DNA of 64,000 nt from Platynereis dumerilii. Taxonomy: Eukaryota > Annelida > Polychaeta > Phyllodocida > Nereididae. Shown here one piece after another: positions 34,620 to 47,580 of this stretch (positions within the stretch are counted from its first letter, which is position 1; each line of letters begins with the position of its first letter). The notes below the pieces were generated by a model. It was not told where the DNA came from. It did no database searches and was given only the letters and a program-made list of their open reading frames with translations. The position numbers and the translations under genes are program-made. Location: contig JAPTHN010000145.1 of NCBI GenBank assembly GCA_026936325.1, forward strand, positions 310,001 to 374,000. The letters run 5' to 3'.

Positions 34620-35610
34620 TTCCTCTCATTACTATAGCAACCAAATGTTCACATTAACCCCTTTAGAAACAATGTTTTTAATTGATGTATTGCATGATGT
34701 CATATGTGTACAGGAAAATCACTTGAAGATTTCATGTTCTTCTGTCCAGTCGCAGGTACTTGGGTTCAAATGTTGATACTTGGCCAACTACTGTTTTCAA
34801 TGTAATTTCTTTGCTCTGTTGCCATGGCAACAGTTTCTTTAACATATTTATTGTACTCTCAATTATATTTGCCAACCTACCATAAGCTTTTATTGGGTGA
34901 ATAGATAACCGAAAATTGTATTTTGTTGAAAAAATGTACATAATATTGACTCGGTAAGTCTGGTTGCTAAGGTGAGAATACCTTGTTTATTTCCATAGCG
35001 ACATCAACTTTATAAATCACTATATCCCCAGAGACAACTGTAACATTGTAAGAATATACAAACATTTGAGATATATCTAAAAAAAACCTTCTTCAATTTC
35101 AATCTGTTGTTTTTTCCGATTTTCTTTGTTATTTTACGATAAAAAAAAAAAAAATCTGTTAGTCCTCCTGTTAAACTTCTACATATGTTTCTGAAAACTA
35201 TATTGAAATTGATAGGTATAAAGTTGCTCTTTCACAAGACGGCCCAAGTGTGTGTTTTTATACCTTAGGTTTGCAGGCATAAGAAACTTCTTAAAGTAAT
35301 TTCTATTAAAAAAAAATGCGTTTTTTGCTTGTTTTGTTTCCATAGCAACAAGAAAATAAAAGTATTGATCTTTATTATGACTTTTTTTGAAAGGCTTATT
35401 GGTGATGACAATATCCTGAAAAAATGAAATGGTTCCTTAAAATAGGAAAAAACTTACAGAGGAAAATGTTGGTAACTTTGGTACTTGGATTTTTATGAGA
35501 TGGTTGCCACGGAAACGAAAATAGCAAAAAATTTTTCCAGAATTGGAAGCGTCTGGGTCTCCTCTATCAAATAAGACCAATTCAGCCTGCACATATTTTT
35601 TGTAATCAAA
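34620..35610. repeat. Anonymous ~1-kb repeat, inverted copy
   Basis: Reverse complement of 19774-20617 plus 21483-21660. Long blocks match nearly base for base, for example the cttggaagcgtctgggtctc region and the gttgccatggcaaca palindrome. This copy lacks the 853-bp insertion found in the forward copy and so shows the empty site. No coding potential. Confidence 0.82.
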
Positions 35611-35862
35611 CTCCTCAAATATGCAAGTTATTTGGGCTTGGCTCCTGGACTATTTGTTGATGCCGTGATATGAGATCTCTGACTTCTGAAATGTGTCATA
35701 TTGTTAAAGGTGTGTTCTTGGTTAGTACACCAGACATTGGCATAGGAGCGTGACTTTGTCAAAATCAAGGCAATTACTCACGTTCTTCTAGTGAATCAAG
35801 GGTAATGTATGCTGTAAGCTTATGCGCTTAGAACGTATATATCATAACAATACTTTGACATA

Positions 35863-36588
35863 CTCTGGTTGGTTAATGCACTTTTCAGCTTTTTTGGACA
35901 GAACTGAAATGCTCTTAAATGATGCTCAATTAAAGGCAATTGTGCAGTTTTACTCCAAATTTTCGGCATCAAGAGTCTACTAAAACATGTCAGGGGAAAA
36001 AAATTTTTTTTCGGGGGGTCACTGCATCTATTAATAGGAAAAAATGCTATTTTCAGCTTAAAATCTGATAAAAACATAAAAATAGAGGCCAAGGGATGAA
36101 TTTTAATAGTAGAAATGCAAATAAGGTATCAAATGAAAGCAGAGAAATAGCACTATATGATCCTGGAGGCGCTTTTTTGAATTTTGGTCTGATTTTTTTT
36201 TTATTCCCAATAAAGATGCCAAAAATGGCTCAGTTTCAACTAAAACCCCATGGAACAGGGATTAAAATTAAAATTTCAAAAAAGCGCCTGCATCATCTTG
36301 TAGCACTGCTTCTCTGCTTTCATTTGACACCTCGTTTGCCTTTCTACCATTAAAACTCATCCCTCTGCCTTTTTTTTTAGTTTTTCTTCATATTTTAAGC
36401 TAAAAATAGCATTTTTACAAGTAAAAGTGCCCCCCTGAAAAAAAAAAAAATTTTCCTTGACATATTTTCTTGGAAGCCTTATGCCGAAAATTTGGATGAA
36501 ATACACAGAACTGCCTTTAATACAGCAGCATTTGAAGGAATAGCAGTGTAGTCCTAAAAAAGCTCAAAAGTGCATTAACCAACCAGAG
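35863..36588. mobile_element. Long fold-back element (arms ~330 bp), TA flanks
   Basis: The left arm begins ctctggttggttaatgcact and the right arm ends with its complement. The two arms stay recognisably complementary through ccaaattttcggcat, atgctattttcagcttaaaat and tcaaatgaaagcagagaa to a short unpaired centre near 36200-36230. TA lies outside each end. No transposase. Long-armed TA-flanked fold-backs are usually non-autonomous Tc1/mariner relatives. Confidence 0.8.
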
Positions 36589-36935
36589 TACAATTATTTT
36601 GTCCAATTTTTTGGATTCTTACAACTGCAACTTAAATTGTCATAGTCAGATCTAAAGATAACCTTCACATGAGAATCATTTCTGTGGCTGGTGTCGGTGG
36701 CAGCTACCTTTAAGTACAGGAAGTCTCAGGTGAAGTTGTATCTAGGTGCTTCTTGAGCCAGGAGTTCCTTCTGGGAGCTTCTGACTGGCAGTTTTCGAGC
36801 GGTCAGTTGCAAGGAGTGTTCTGTGATTGCTGGCACTTGGGCAACACACATGAACAACAAGGAAATAATCCAAATTCTTGTTACTTCTATTTATATTTTT
36901 CACCGTTCATCCCACATCCAAGACATCTGTCCCTG
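36589..36935. other. No gene seen
   Basis: No supported feature. Confidence 0.3.
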
Positions 36936-38047
36936 CACTGCAAAAAATTCCCGTTAAATTTTACAGTTAAATTAACTGGCAACTTTGTTCCAGGTCTAAG
37001 AACTATAAAAGTACTAATAAACCTGAACAGGACAATGAACCGTAAAATGCAGATTGGTACATTGAACTGTAATTTTGCAGATTCAACAAAGTGATATTAC
37101 GGTATAATGTACATATATAAAACCATTTATTAAAAGTATATTTTACAGTTATATCAACTGTCAAACATAGAATGTAAATAATGCAAGGAGCTGTATAATC
37201 TACTGTAAAAATATGGATAGTATGTGTTATTCTTACTTTTTGCACAAGTGTGAAACAACAGACTGAGCACGTGATTTAACTGTCGCATAGCTGTAGGGAT
37301 ATACCGAAGCTGGAATCAGCTGAGAGAGTGAGAGAGCCACTGACTCCAGGCTCGGCCGGGCTCGGCCTTGCTCATCTCTTGCTTGACAGCAGGGAAGTAA
37401 GTCCATCAATTATACCCAGCCAAGAATTCACACACGTTTGCTCACAAACCATAAAATTGATGGATATTTTCCAAAAGAACCAGGTGTCAAGTTCATCGAA
37501 GTATGTTGTATTGATGCAGACTGCGCCTGGGTTATTTTGGTTTTAATAGTGTCATTCTTTAGATCACATCATAAGACTCACACAAATGTCAATGTCATAT
37601 ATAAATATTACAACTTTTGCATAATGACAGCATCTTTAAGATCATATGAATGAGGATGTTCCCTTACCTTCAGATAAGTTATAAATTAAGCTTGATTAAC
37701 AGCTGTGTAAAGCATATGTTATAGATGGCACCACATGTTCCGTGCTTGAAGTCCATGCAATCTCTTGTTTATAGTTCCTAATCTGATCAGGTGTATTGAT
37801 TGTTTGGCCAATTCAAATGTTTTGTCTGCATATCACAAGTTGCCAGTAAATTAACGGCTGAAGTAATTGTTCATTAACGTGAACTGAATGTTAAATGACA
37901 TGTTGCAGTAAATTTATCTTGGAGCCATTTTGTAACTGACAAAGAACTATAAATTTCCAGACAAAGTCTGTAATAAAAAAATACTGGTAAAAAAACAATA
38001 AATTTACAGTTCTTTTAGCCAGAAAAACACGGCCATTTCTTAGAGTG
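36936..38047. mobile_element. Probable DNA transposon with 'cactgcaaaaaat' / 'atttcttagagtg' ends
   Basis: The left end cactgcaaaaaattcccgtt and the right end ggccatttcttagagtg are imperfect inverted repeats. The motif ttttacagt / actgtaaaa is scattered through the interior on both strands (for example 36960, 37060, 37140, 37200, 38000). No transposase frame is visible and I find no convincing target duplication, so the limits are tentative. Confidence 0.45.
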
Positions 38048-38965
38048 TGTTTGCATCCAGATGGTGAATGCGTGTTGATTTAGCTCTCCTATTTGAAAAC
38101 GCTAATCATGGATTGGGTGGTAAATCTCACCAATAGCTTAGGAACCAAGGACCCCAGAAAAAAAATAGAATCTATACTGCACAATTTACAAGAATAATTT
38201 GTTTGGGATACGTTGAAGTCACTAATTATTGTTTGACCTTGCAAGAAAGCTACAAATAAAATATAATCTTAAGGAATTAGCTAGCATGAATGTTGCAATT
38301 TACATCGTGTGTCATGAGACTTGTTTGTCCCTCGTTGTGCAAGGAGAGGCCACTAGTTTTGCAAAGACCTTTAAGCAGACAACATGTACTAAAAATAATA
38401 TATGACCGTAAAACGTAGTCAATCATTTAAAACAATATCTGATCATAAATGTTGTTACATAGGTTTTTGACATGAAAAAGCACATCGGAAATACTGTAAA
38501 ATAACTGAAAAATATTGTGTAAAAATATGTCTGCAGACAAGTTTTGAAAGATATTACGCCTAAATGAAGTTATTAATTTGAATTAATAATCTCTATGGGG
38601 GTCAGGTTTCACTTTTTGCATTCCCAAAATTTGCCCATTTAACTTTGTTTGACCCCTTGTCACTTAGTCCTGTCTCATGCAGCTCACAAATAGCTCAAGA
38701 ACATCTCCATATTTGAATTGCATAGAAGCCATTGACACACAATGGAGTGATTTAGAAGCCATCAGCACACGGGGATAAGGATGCTAATGCATCGGGTCAA
38801 CACATTGTCACTACAATGACAAATGATCGAAATGTAAAAGCTTCAGTTATCATTCCTGACAAAGACACTTTTAAGATACTTCGTGAGCACATGAATTCTG
38901 AATTAGAATTAAGTTGATTGCAATATAATCATTTGACTCAGATTAAGTGATTTATCTTGATATAT
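38048..38965. other. No gene seen
   Basis: No supported feature. Confidence 0.3.
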
Positions 38966-38969
38966 TAAG

Positions 38970-40300
38970 CTTGAATGCAAGTCAGCCATTCTATAACCAT
39001 CACACACATTTCCAGAACCATAGACAGTCCAGCAATGGCACCATTATGGCAGGCTAAGTTTGCTGTACATTGTTACACAAATCATCAAAGAAAAGCTATG
39101 ATGAAATATTATGTCGAATGTAGTTTCAAGCGTTTTTATAGACAGCTTGAAGATAACTTTGTGCTGCCATGCAATGTTTATGGAAAATGATTGACCGTGT
39201 CAATGTTATTTCATAAATACCTAACAACTGTGACAAATCTTTACTGTTGATCGTTCAGCTTTCACGACAAACCTAGTTCCCTGTCTGCCTCACAATACCT
39301 TCCTATCAAATAGAATCATTATTCCACTCGAGTGCCTGTCCCTGCCGAGCTGTATCCTGCTCTTGTCACTTTATTCATTTAAATAGTGACACCTGCCACT
39401 TTGCCATTGCCCATGTTCCGTGCATGACCTCTATTCATTGTAAACGTTCAGTTTGTCTTATTCTCTCACAGACATGTGCTATCCACATGTTATTCACCAG
39501 TATCCTGATGTTTTGTCAAGTCCCTTTTGGCCTGTGCTTATTCAGCTGAAGGTCTCTGGCTGTATGGGTTTGAACTGTTTTGGAAACTGAGGCTTTTTTC
39601 TTTGTTACCATGAACATAAATTTCCAAAACCAAACACTATCCCGCTATGGAAGTCTTTGCCATTTTGGCTTGCGGCACACAGTTCTGCAAATCATCAAAG
39701 AAATAAACATGTCATAGAAATCAGCTTTAATCATGCAACAACCTGTTCAAAGATGAAAATGACTGGTAATAAACCTTGTTATCTTAATACATGTACATTT
39801 TACCAAACAGCTGTCACACGGTATATTCACAGCTCACAATTCAGCTCAGTTCTCCATCAGCTACACAATGCCTTCCTGTCAAATAGAATCATTATTCCAC
39901 TCCTGTGCCTGTCCCTGCTGAGCTGTATCCTGCTCTTGTCACCTTATTCATTGAAATGCTGACACCTGCCGTTCATGCCATGGCCCATATTCTGACCTGA
40001 CCTCTACGCATTGTAAAAATCTTAGTTTATCTCACTCAATATGTAAATATGTGCCTGCAATTATCTGTTTGTATGGATAATTATGAATAAGAACATTATT
40101 CTAAGCATGACCTGACCTCTATGTATTGTTTATCTGACTCAATATGTAAATATGTGCCTACAATTATCTGTTTGTATGGATAATTATGAATAAGAACATT
40201 ACTGTTAGCCTCATGTCATTCATCAAAATCCTGACATTAGGCTTGTCCCTTTTGGTTCAGACTTGTGCTGCTGAAGATATTTGTTTGCATGGGTTAGAAC
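38970..40300. repeat. Tandem direct duplication of a ~640-bp unit, with a 103-bp inner duplication
   Basis: Unit 1 (38970-39580) and unit 2 (39605-40300) share blocks in order: caaatcatcaaagaaa, then ccttcct(a/g)tcaaatagaatc, then gtccctgc(c/t)gagctgtatcc, then gacctctacgcattgtaaa-type sequence. Unit 2 has an inner near-identical duplication with a period of about 103 bases (caatatgtaaatatgtgcct at 40037 and 40140). No frame is conserved between units. Confidence 0.75.
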
Positions 40301-42624
40301 AATAGATCTACCTTCAATTTTTTCAGTTTGACTAAGAGAGAAATCCCAGCTGGAGGTTGTTTAGATGAGCCATTAAATTGGAAGAACCCTGTGTCAGATT
40401 CTGTGTTGGGCAAAAAAAATATCTCTCACATGGGATATAATAAAATTTGCTACTCTCATTCTCTTTCCTATCGCGTTATTCAATGGTCCTAAGCCCAAAG
40501 TAACTATATCTATCTCTAACAAGCGATTATGGAAAATTCAATTTTGCAGTGTTATTTTTGAGCAGAATGATAATTTGAGTTTTAAAAAAAATTTGAAAAT
40601 TTTCAAAAATGCATTCAACTTCTTTGCCAGTATATTCCTTTCCCATTCAGGCCATAACATACTTTATCAAAGATTCATAGACATGGTGACTATGTGACAG
40701 AACTTCATAACTCCAATGAACCATGATGTATCACGCTTTTCAAGCAGCCATTTATATGCCAGCCTCAACTTCACATTAAAGTTACTTTATAGCCTCTTAC
40801 ATCATAGATGATACAGATACTGCATTCCATGTAATGAAACTGTCATGTAAATCAGGAATCCGAGATCTGAAAAGAGTGATATATACAGCCAGAGTGATTC
40901 ATCTTTTTTAATGGAGCAAAACTTATTCATATTTTGTAAACTCCTAAAAAATCCTAAGTTGAGAAAGTCCTTTGTTTGCAAGCATTTTTTCATGATAACA
41001 TTTTGGTTCTTTGAATTTTCCAATGAGCATTGCAATAAGTATTCTTTTTTTTTAAATAAAATGAATGCAAAGTGAACGCAGATTCAAGATTCCTGTGCCA
41101 CAGGAGCTGTCTTTGCTATTCCTGTGTGAGCCTGACCATATATCAAGTCGCAGTTGACAAAGACAAGAAACCAATTAGGATGCAACTGGAGAGGCCCCAA
41201 CCTGTCTATGAGGAGGCCAACAGCCTGCAAAGAGTAAAGTTGAGCCATTCATAACCCAAGAGCTGCCACACAACAAAAAAGAAACATAGACGGATAGGTT
41301 TACATATTGCCTATAGAAAACTTCTCTTGTCAAACAACTTGTTTGAAATTAATACTTGCTGTCAATTTGTTTGTTTAGGATAAACTTTCTTCCCCATTAT
41401 ATTTGTTGCAGGAGTGGACAGCTAATTTCAGAACTTTACAACATTCGCACCAAATTTATAAATTCATTTATGACTTGCATATAAACCACTAAAGCGCTAA
41501 TCTGATTACTGCTACTCTGCTACATTTGATCAGTGAAGTAGTCAAACTTCTACACAATGATTTAGAGTAACAAAGCGAGATTGACCAAAGGGATGTTTGT
41601 GTTCTTGCACTGATTTTCACTCCAAATTATCTACACGTATCATATCTTATATGTATTACTGAATAAAATGAGATGCTGTGAAGTGTTATTACCATTCAGA
41701 ACACATCTGTCAAATACATTTGAGATACTTGTTAGTATTCAGGAGAGTGGTCCTTTTTTGACAACGTAGCATTTCTCTTACATAAATAAAGAGAGTGACT
41801 AACAAAGTATGACTGGGCAATTGGGATTTTTGTGTTCTTGGACTTGTATTCAGAACTATCTAAATTAACCTTGAATGTAGTATTGAATGAAATGCTCTCA
41901 GACAATAAGGACACCAGGTTATAATGTGCTTGTAGAACATCACTCAACCGAGTACAGCTCAAAGGTAAGATGCCATAAAGTGCTTTAACCATCCAGATAT
42001 CTAAAAACATTGAGGCGAGAAATTAGTAATCGAAAGAGTTGTCCTTTCTTTGGACGACCTAGTACAAAAACAAAGGAGATAATGAGCTGTTGTGTTTGTT
42101 GGACTTGTTTGCACACTACTCCCCATAGCAACAGTAGTACTGACTGTAAGATACTCACAAGTAATAGGTGCACAAGAATGAAATGTACTTGTTAGCCAAA
42201 TACCATGTTGGTATGTTATCATTTGACAAAGCACAACAAGAAGCAAAATGACAAGTAGTGCTATTACCACACGGAAGAAATCTGTCAAAAAAATTGGGGT
42301 GAGATGTCGTTAATCAGTAGAGTAGAGCAGTCCTTTTTGTTAGAACTAGATGATGGACTCTTGTGTTTGTTGGACATCTTGCATACCACTCTGTCTGCAC
42401 ACATATTAACATTGGCATTGACCGACAAATACTCTCAGGTAATAAGAACTCACGACTGCAATGTACTTATTAGCCAAATACCAATCTTTTTTCTGATATT
42501 GTTACTCAGTGACCCTGACTTGGGTTGTTTTGTTATATTATCTGAATCTGTCACCAACTAGAATTATATTGCTAGCTGTCTCCAAATATTTTATTACAGT
42601 GGGGACATCAGCAGCTATAAGTAG

Positions 42625-44086
42625 GCTTTGTCAGAGCATGGTACACACTAATGATAGTCAAGCACGATTCAATCTGCTTTGTCAGAGCATGGTACACACT
42701 AATGATAGTCAAGAAAGACTCAATCTGCTTTGTCAGAGTATGGTACACATTAATGATAGTCAAGAAAGACTCAATCTGCTTTGTCAGAGCATGGTACACA
42801 TTAATGATAGTCAAGAAAGACTCAATCTGCTTTGTCAGAGTATGGTACACATTAATGATAGTCAAGAAAGACTCAATCTGCTTTGTCAGAGCATGGTACA
42901 CACTAATGATTGGTACACATTAATGATAGTCAAGAAAGACTCAATCTGCTTTGTCAGAGCATGGTACACACTAATGATAGTCAAGAAAGACTCAATCTGC
43001 TTTGTCAGAGAATGGTACACACTAATGATAGTCAAGCACGACTCAATCTGCTTTGTCAGAGCATGGTACACACTAATGATAGTCAAGCACGACTCAATCT
43101 GCTTTGTCAGAGCATGGTACACACTAATGATAGTCAAGAAAGAGTCAATCTGCTTTGTCAGAGCATGGTACACACTAATGATAGTCAAGCAAGACTCAAT
43201 CTGCTTTGTCAGAGCATGGTACACACTAATGATAGTCAAGAAAGACTCAATCTGCTTTGTCAGAGAATGGTACACACTAATGATAGTCAAGAAAGACTCA
43301 ATCTGCTTTGTCAGAGCATGGTACACACTAATGATAGTCAAGCACGATTCAATCTGCTTTGTCAGAGCATGGTACACACTAATGATAGTCAAGCACGATT
43401 CAATCTGCTTTGTCAGAGCATGGTACACACTAATGATAGTCAAGAAAGACTCAATCTGCTTTGTCAGAGAATGGTACACACTAATGATAGTCAAGAAAGA
43501 CTCAATCTGCTTTGTCAGAGCATGGTACACATTAATGATACTCAAGAAAGACTCAATCTGCTTTGTCAGAGCATGGTACACATTAATGATAGTCAAGAAA
43601 GACTCAATCTGCTTTGTCAGAGCATGGTACACATTAATGATAGTCAAGAAAGACTCAATCTGCTTTGTCAGAGTATGGTACACATTAATGATAGTCAAGA
43701 AAGACTCAATCTGCTTTGTCAGAGCATGGTACACACTAATGATTGGTACACATTAATGATAGTCAAGAAAGACTCAATCTGCTTTGTCAGAGCATGGTAC
43801 ACACTAATGATAGTCAAGAAAGACTCAATCTGCTTTGTCAGAGTATGGTACACACTAATGATAGTCAAGAAAACTCAATCTGCTTTGTCAGAGTATGGTA
43901 CACACTAATGATAGTCAAGAAAGACTCAATCTGCTTTGTCAGAGCATGGTACACACTAATGATAGTCAAGAAAGACTCAATCTGCTTTGTCAGAGTATGG
44001 TACACACTTATGATAGTCAAGAAAGACTCAATCTGCTTTGTCAGAGCATGGTACACACTAATGATAGTCAAGAAAGACTCAATCTG
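42625..44086. repeat. 51-bp satellite array, ~28 units
   Basis: The unit is gagcatggtacacactaatg plus atagtcaagaaagactcaat plus ctgctttgtca, repeated head to tail with few changes (gagcatgg/gagtatgg/gagaatgg; cacacta/cacatta; aagaaag/aagcacg). As 51 is 17 codons, every stop-free frame stays open through the array on both strands, giving false ORFs of up to 415 codons (repeat MVHTNDSQERLNLLCQS in one frame). Two units are cut to 17 bp of overlap (gat|tgg at 42910 and 43743), 833 bp apart, suggesting a block of 16 units plus 17 bp was duplicated. It lies in the left palindrome arm and is missing from the right arm. Confidence 0.97.
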
Positions 44087-45770
44087 TTTGGGCGTGTAAA
44101 TCAGCCTCCTTCTTGAGGAATGCTCTCTTTATAAGTAATTACAGTTAGAAGGTTTGTAAATATTCCAAAGATCTAAATTCCATTTCTGGTTGTACATCTA
44201 TGTACTTTTCAAGTGACTGCTTGTGCTCTGACGTACACCAGGCCACATTGGCTATATTGTATTTGTAAGCATATTTTTTTGCTTCTTGTAGAAAACACGA
44301 CATGCGATTATACAAGATGCGTAATATCAAATCTAACTAATTAGATGTATATGTCAGGAGTGACACACACTATATTTTTTCTGCCTATGACGCGATATGT
44401 CTCAAAGTCAAGTTTATTGTGTGCTTTTCTAATACAGATATGGAAAACTGTATCATAAATATTCCAAGTAAAATAGAAAAAGGTCTGCCCTGATAATACG
44501 TTTTCTCTGATTCTTCAGTAACTAACAGGGACCATGATAAGGCCAAGGAACACTCAGACCATTGATAATCTATGAGAGCATCATTCAGAATCTAACCGGC
44601 AAAAGGTTCATGTAAGCACAGAAATCCAATTTATTACCATGACTCCGAACTCCACTTTTTGCAGGTCAGTTAATCGAACCACTCCTTGTATTGATCATGG
44701 CATGATAATCTAATCATTCACATTGCATGAAGACCTCCCATAACCAAGGCTACTAAGACTAAGTGAGATTGATTTATGAGATCATGAGTTTCTGGTTGAG
44801 TCAGGTTGACCCTTTACAAGTGGGGAGAGATCAGTTCCGCAACGTAGGATTGCCAGTATCCATGTGGAATCTTCTACATTGCATTAGTAATTATTCAGCT
44901 ATTTGTATTGATATTGTAAAGAGAAGTTCTACTCTTTTTACCAGCTTGTCAAAGTGAACACAGGTGACCAAGAAGGTCAAAAGTTGGAAGAATGTAGCCA
45001 TTGTTACATATAACCTACAATAATTGTTTTGAGAGGAAATGAAATATATTTAAATCTGACGGTTTTTACAGTTTCCTGCAACATGTATTGTGAGACAAAT
45101 GTTGGGGAAGCTACTGAGAAGGGGAGGCTGTTTCGCTAATCTCATTAACACTCAACTTCAAGGAAGGACGGAAGGAACAAAGGAGGATAGTTAATTACCG
45201 ACATATTCAGATAGATATGTAGATAGGTAGATGGATAGTCTATATGCAAGCATCTGTTTAAATGCTTGAATACCTTTAATCTGTGTTTACTTTGTTACAC
45301 AATTCATCTATGTTTTCCAATGTAACATTATAAACAAAGAAACGAGAAGTCCGATTTGGCAATTGTTGGTGTCTACATAGTAGAACTGTTGACGCCTACA
45401 TATTAGAACTATGTCAAATAAATATTAGATTATAATAAAATTTGGAAAATCAGGGCAACCTTTGTTTGAAAGGAGCAATTCTGAACAACAGAGGAGTTCA
45501 GTAGCAACCACTATCTTAAGAACATCGGTGCTTTCATTTCCTACCAGGCTACACCTTAATCCTGTAATCAGGTTGTCTTGTGAGATGCAATTAGTTGAAA
45601 TCAATTGAACAAGACCTTGGAATGGTTCCCTTGAGGTGTAAGACCCCATTCAATTATCACTGGAACATTGTTTGAGTGTAATCTACGCGATGGACCCATT
45701 GGATTGTTCAATTAATCAATTTCAGTGCATTTGAGCCAGATCTTGAGTACTGGCACCCGATGTGGTTGGA

Positions 45771-46025
45771 TTTCAATTTCAATTTCAATTTCAATTTCAA
45801 TTTATTGACCACTAAAAGCACAGAAATACATCATCATGGAACATAAAAAACATTGTGGTAGGCTGACATCTCTTAGAGATGTATGTGCCATTACCAATGA
45901 AAGACCGCGATAAATTGAAAAATTTGTTATTTGGTAATACATGTGTAAAAAAGGAAATTATGATAATAATAATAAATTAAAAGCTTATAAATAACAAAAT
46001 CTACATAATGTCTATTTACAACACT
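45771..46025 (-). mobile_element. Minus-strand retroposon 3' end with (TTGAAA)n tail
   Basis: Six tandem tttcaa units at about 45771-45804 are followed by tttattgaccac. Read on the minus strand this is ...gtggtcaataaa(ttgaaa)n, a LINE-type 3' end with a simple-repeat tail. The matching site in the right arm (about 49336-49340) lacks it: anchors 45470-45760 and 46030-46180 have partners that abut there. So it inserted after the inverted duplication formed. The parent LINE is not identified. Confidence 0.6.
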
Positions 46026-47394
46026 ACTTTACATCATCCACGATAGGGGAACCGTGTTTTCACTTGAACCAAGATGAAGCTTAATCCCAAAGTCAAATTG
46101 TCATCTCTCCTGAAGCAAATGATTGGGTTGGAGGCGAAATAAACTCAATCTTGGCCGATTGTAGTCATATACTCCAAATGTGATGGGGCAGCTGAGCAAA
46201 AAGTCATCATTGTAACTTTATTGCATCATTTAATTTGAAGAAACAGACAAAACAGAATAATACAAATTGATATTTTTGGTATCACAAAGCAAAAAAGGTG
46301 CCTTCATACAGTCTTGTGAATAAGTGAAAGAACATTCTTTTTGGACATTTTTTGACAACACTTTAACATGCATAGATGGTTTAAGTAGATTTTGTCATGG
46401 ATTCATCATGAATATTTGTTAGTGAATATAAATTTCCTTTTAATTATAATCCATAACAATGTTTTATAGAATATAAAAATAATCTTAAAACCAAATTTTA
46501 ACTGTTAGAGTCACCTGACTCTCTCTGCTGATGTCATGGAAACCACCACAAGATGGTGCCATTATGCCAACTAGTGTTGACATCATGAGTTAGTAGCGAC
46601 ACTACTAACAATTGAATATCATCAGACTTGAGTATTATCATCCCTTTCTTATGCAAATGTTAAGGCTAAAGTTACAAAAATCGTTCTTTTGTCTACTAAT
46701 TTCCAAACATTTTCATTCGAAGCTGAGGACTGGATCTTCACCAGCAGCCATGCTTTTTGAAAGGAGTCTGATATAACAATACAGTGTGACCTGATTTTGT
46801 GAATTGTCCTGTATATGTAAATGCTAGTACAGTTTTCCAGGAAGTGACAGCATTCTGCTGCCACTTGTTAGTTCCAAGCAGAGACGGGAAAAGGTGAATA
46901 AAAAACATCCAATGATATTTTGGGTTGTGTGCTTTTAACCTAAAGTGACAGCATGGGAATGTCACTTCAGATTATCCTTCTACTTGTCAAAGACTGCAAA
47001 TATTTTGATATTTTCTAGAATACAAAACACTTTCATCCAGGTGGCCAATACGAGACAGTTTGTGTATAATTATTCATGGCGTTTTTAGTGGAGCACATAC
47101 ATTTATCATTGAGTTAGCTTTTAAAAATTCAAAAAGATGTGCCTTTTAAATGATTTGGGCATAGTACACACCAGAATGATGATGTTTGAAAGAACATTTG
47201 TTTTTAAAAAAACTGTAAATTTTTGAAGATCTGTAGTGTCTTTCACACAAGTTTTTTGTGTGCCAGTTGAGCAGGATACCATGGTCTGTAATCAAATTAG
47301 AGAATTGGTTGATGTTAGAGATACTTGTGAGTATTATAGTCATGTGTTATCGCGCAGTGAAGCACAAGAGATAATTAACTATTTGGCAGTACAG

Positions 47395-47580
47395 TGAGTG
47401 CTATTTTTACTCTTTCTTTTTTTTTTTCTTTCTTTCTGTTTTTAATTTGTTATAGTTTAATCTTATTGTATGTACTTGCTCCTTGCTTTTTATTGTGTTA
47501 TGTTTTTATTAATTTTTTATCCGTTCTGTAAAATTATGTGATCTTTTTTGGATTGAATAAAGATGATAATAATAATATAT
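47395..47580 (+). mobile_element. LINE-like 3' end with (AAT)n tail
   Basis: A T/C-rich stretch and AT-rich body end in ggattgaataaagatgataataataatat. An AATAAA signal beside a short tandem trinucleotide tail is typical of CR1/L2-type retroposon 3' ends. The 5' limit is not clear. It lies in the left palindrome arm. Confidence 0.4.

Noticed and set aside
34732-34941. Similar ~65-codon frames here and at 20424-20654 that might suggest a conserved small protein
   Set aside because: They are the two copies of the anonymous ~1-kb repeat; differences do not favour silent sites by eye, and the rest of the repeat is equally similar.
42625-44086. Possible CRISPR-like array
   Set aside because: Units are head to tail with no unique spacers, and the context is an animal genome.
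42509-44116. Long open frames (up to 415 codons) on both strands
   Set aside because: They are translations of the 51-bp satellite; frames stay open because 51 is divisible by three, not because of selection on a protein.
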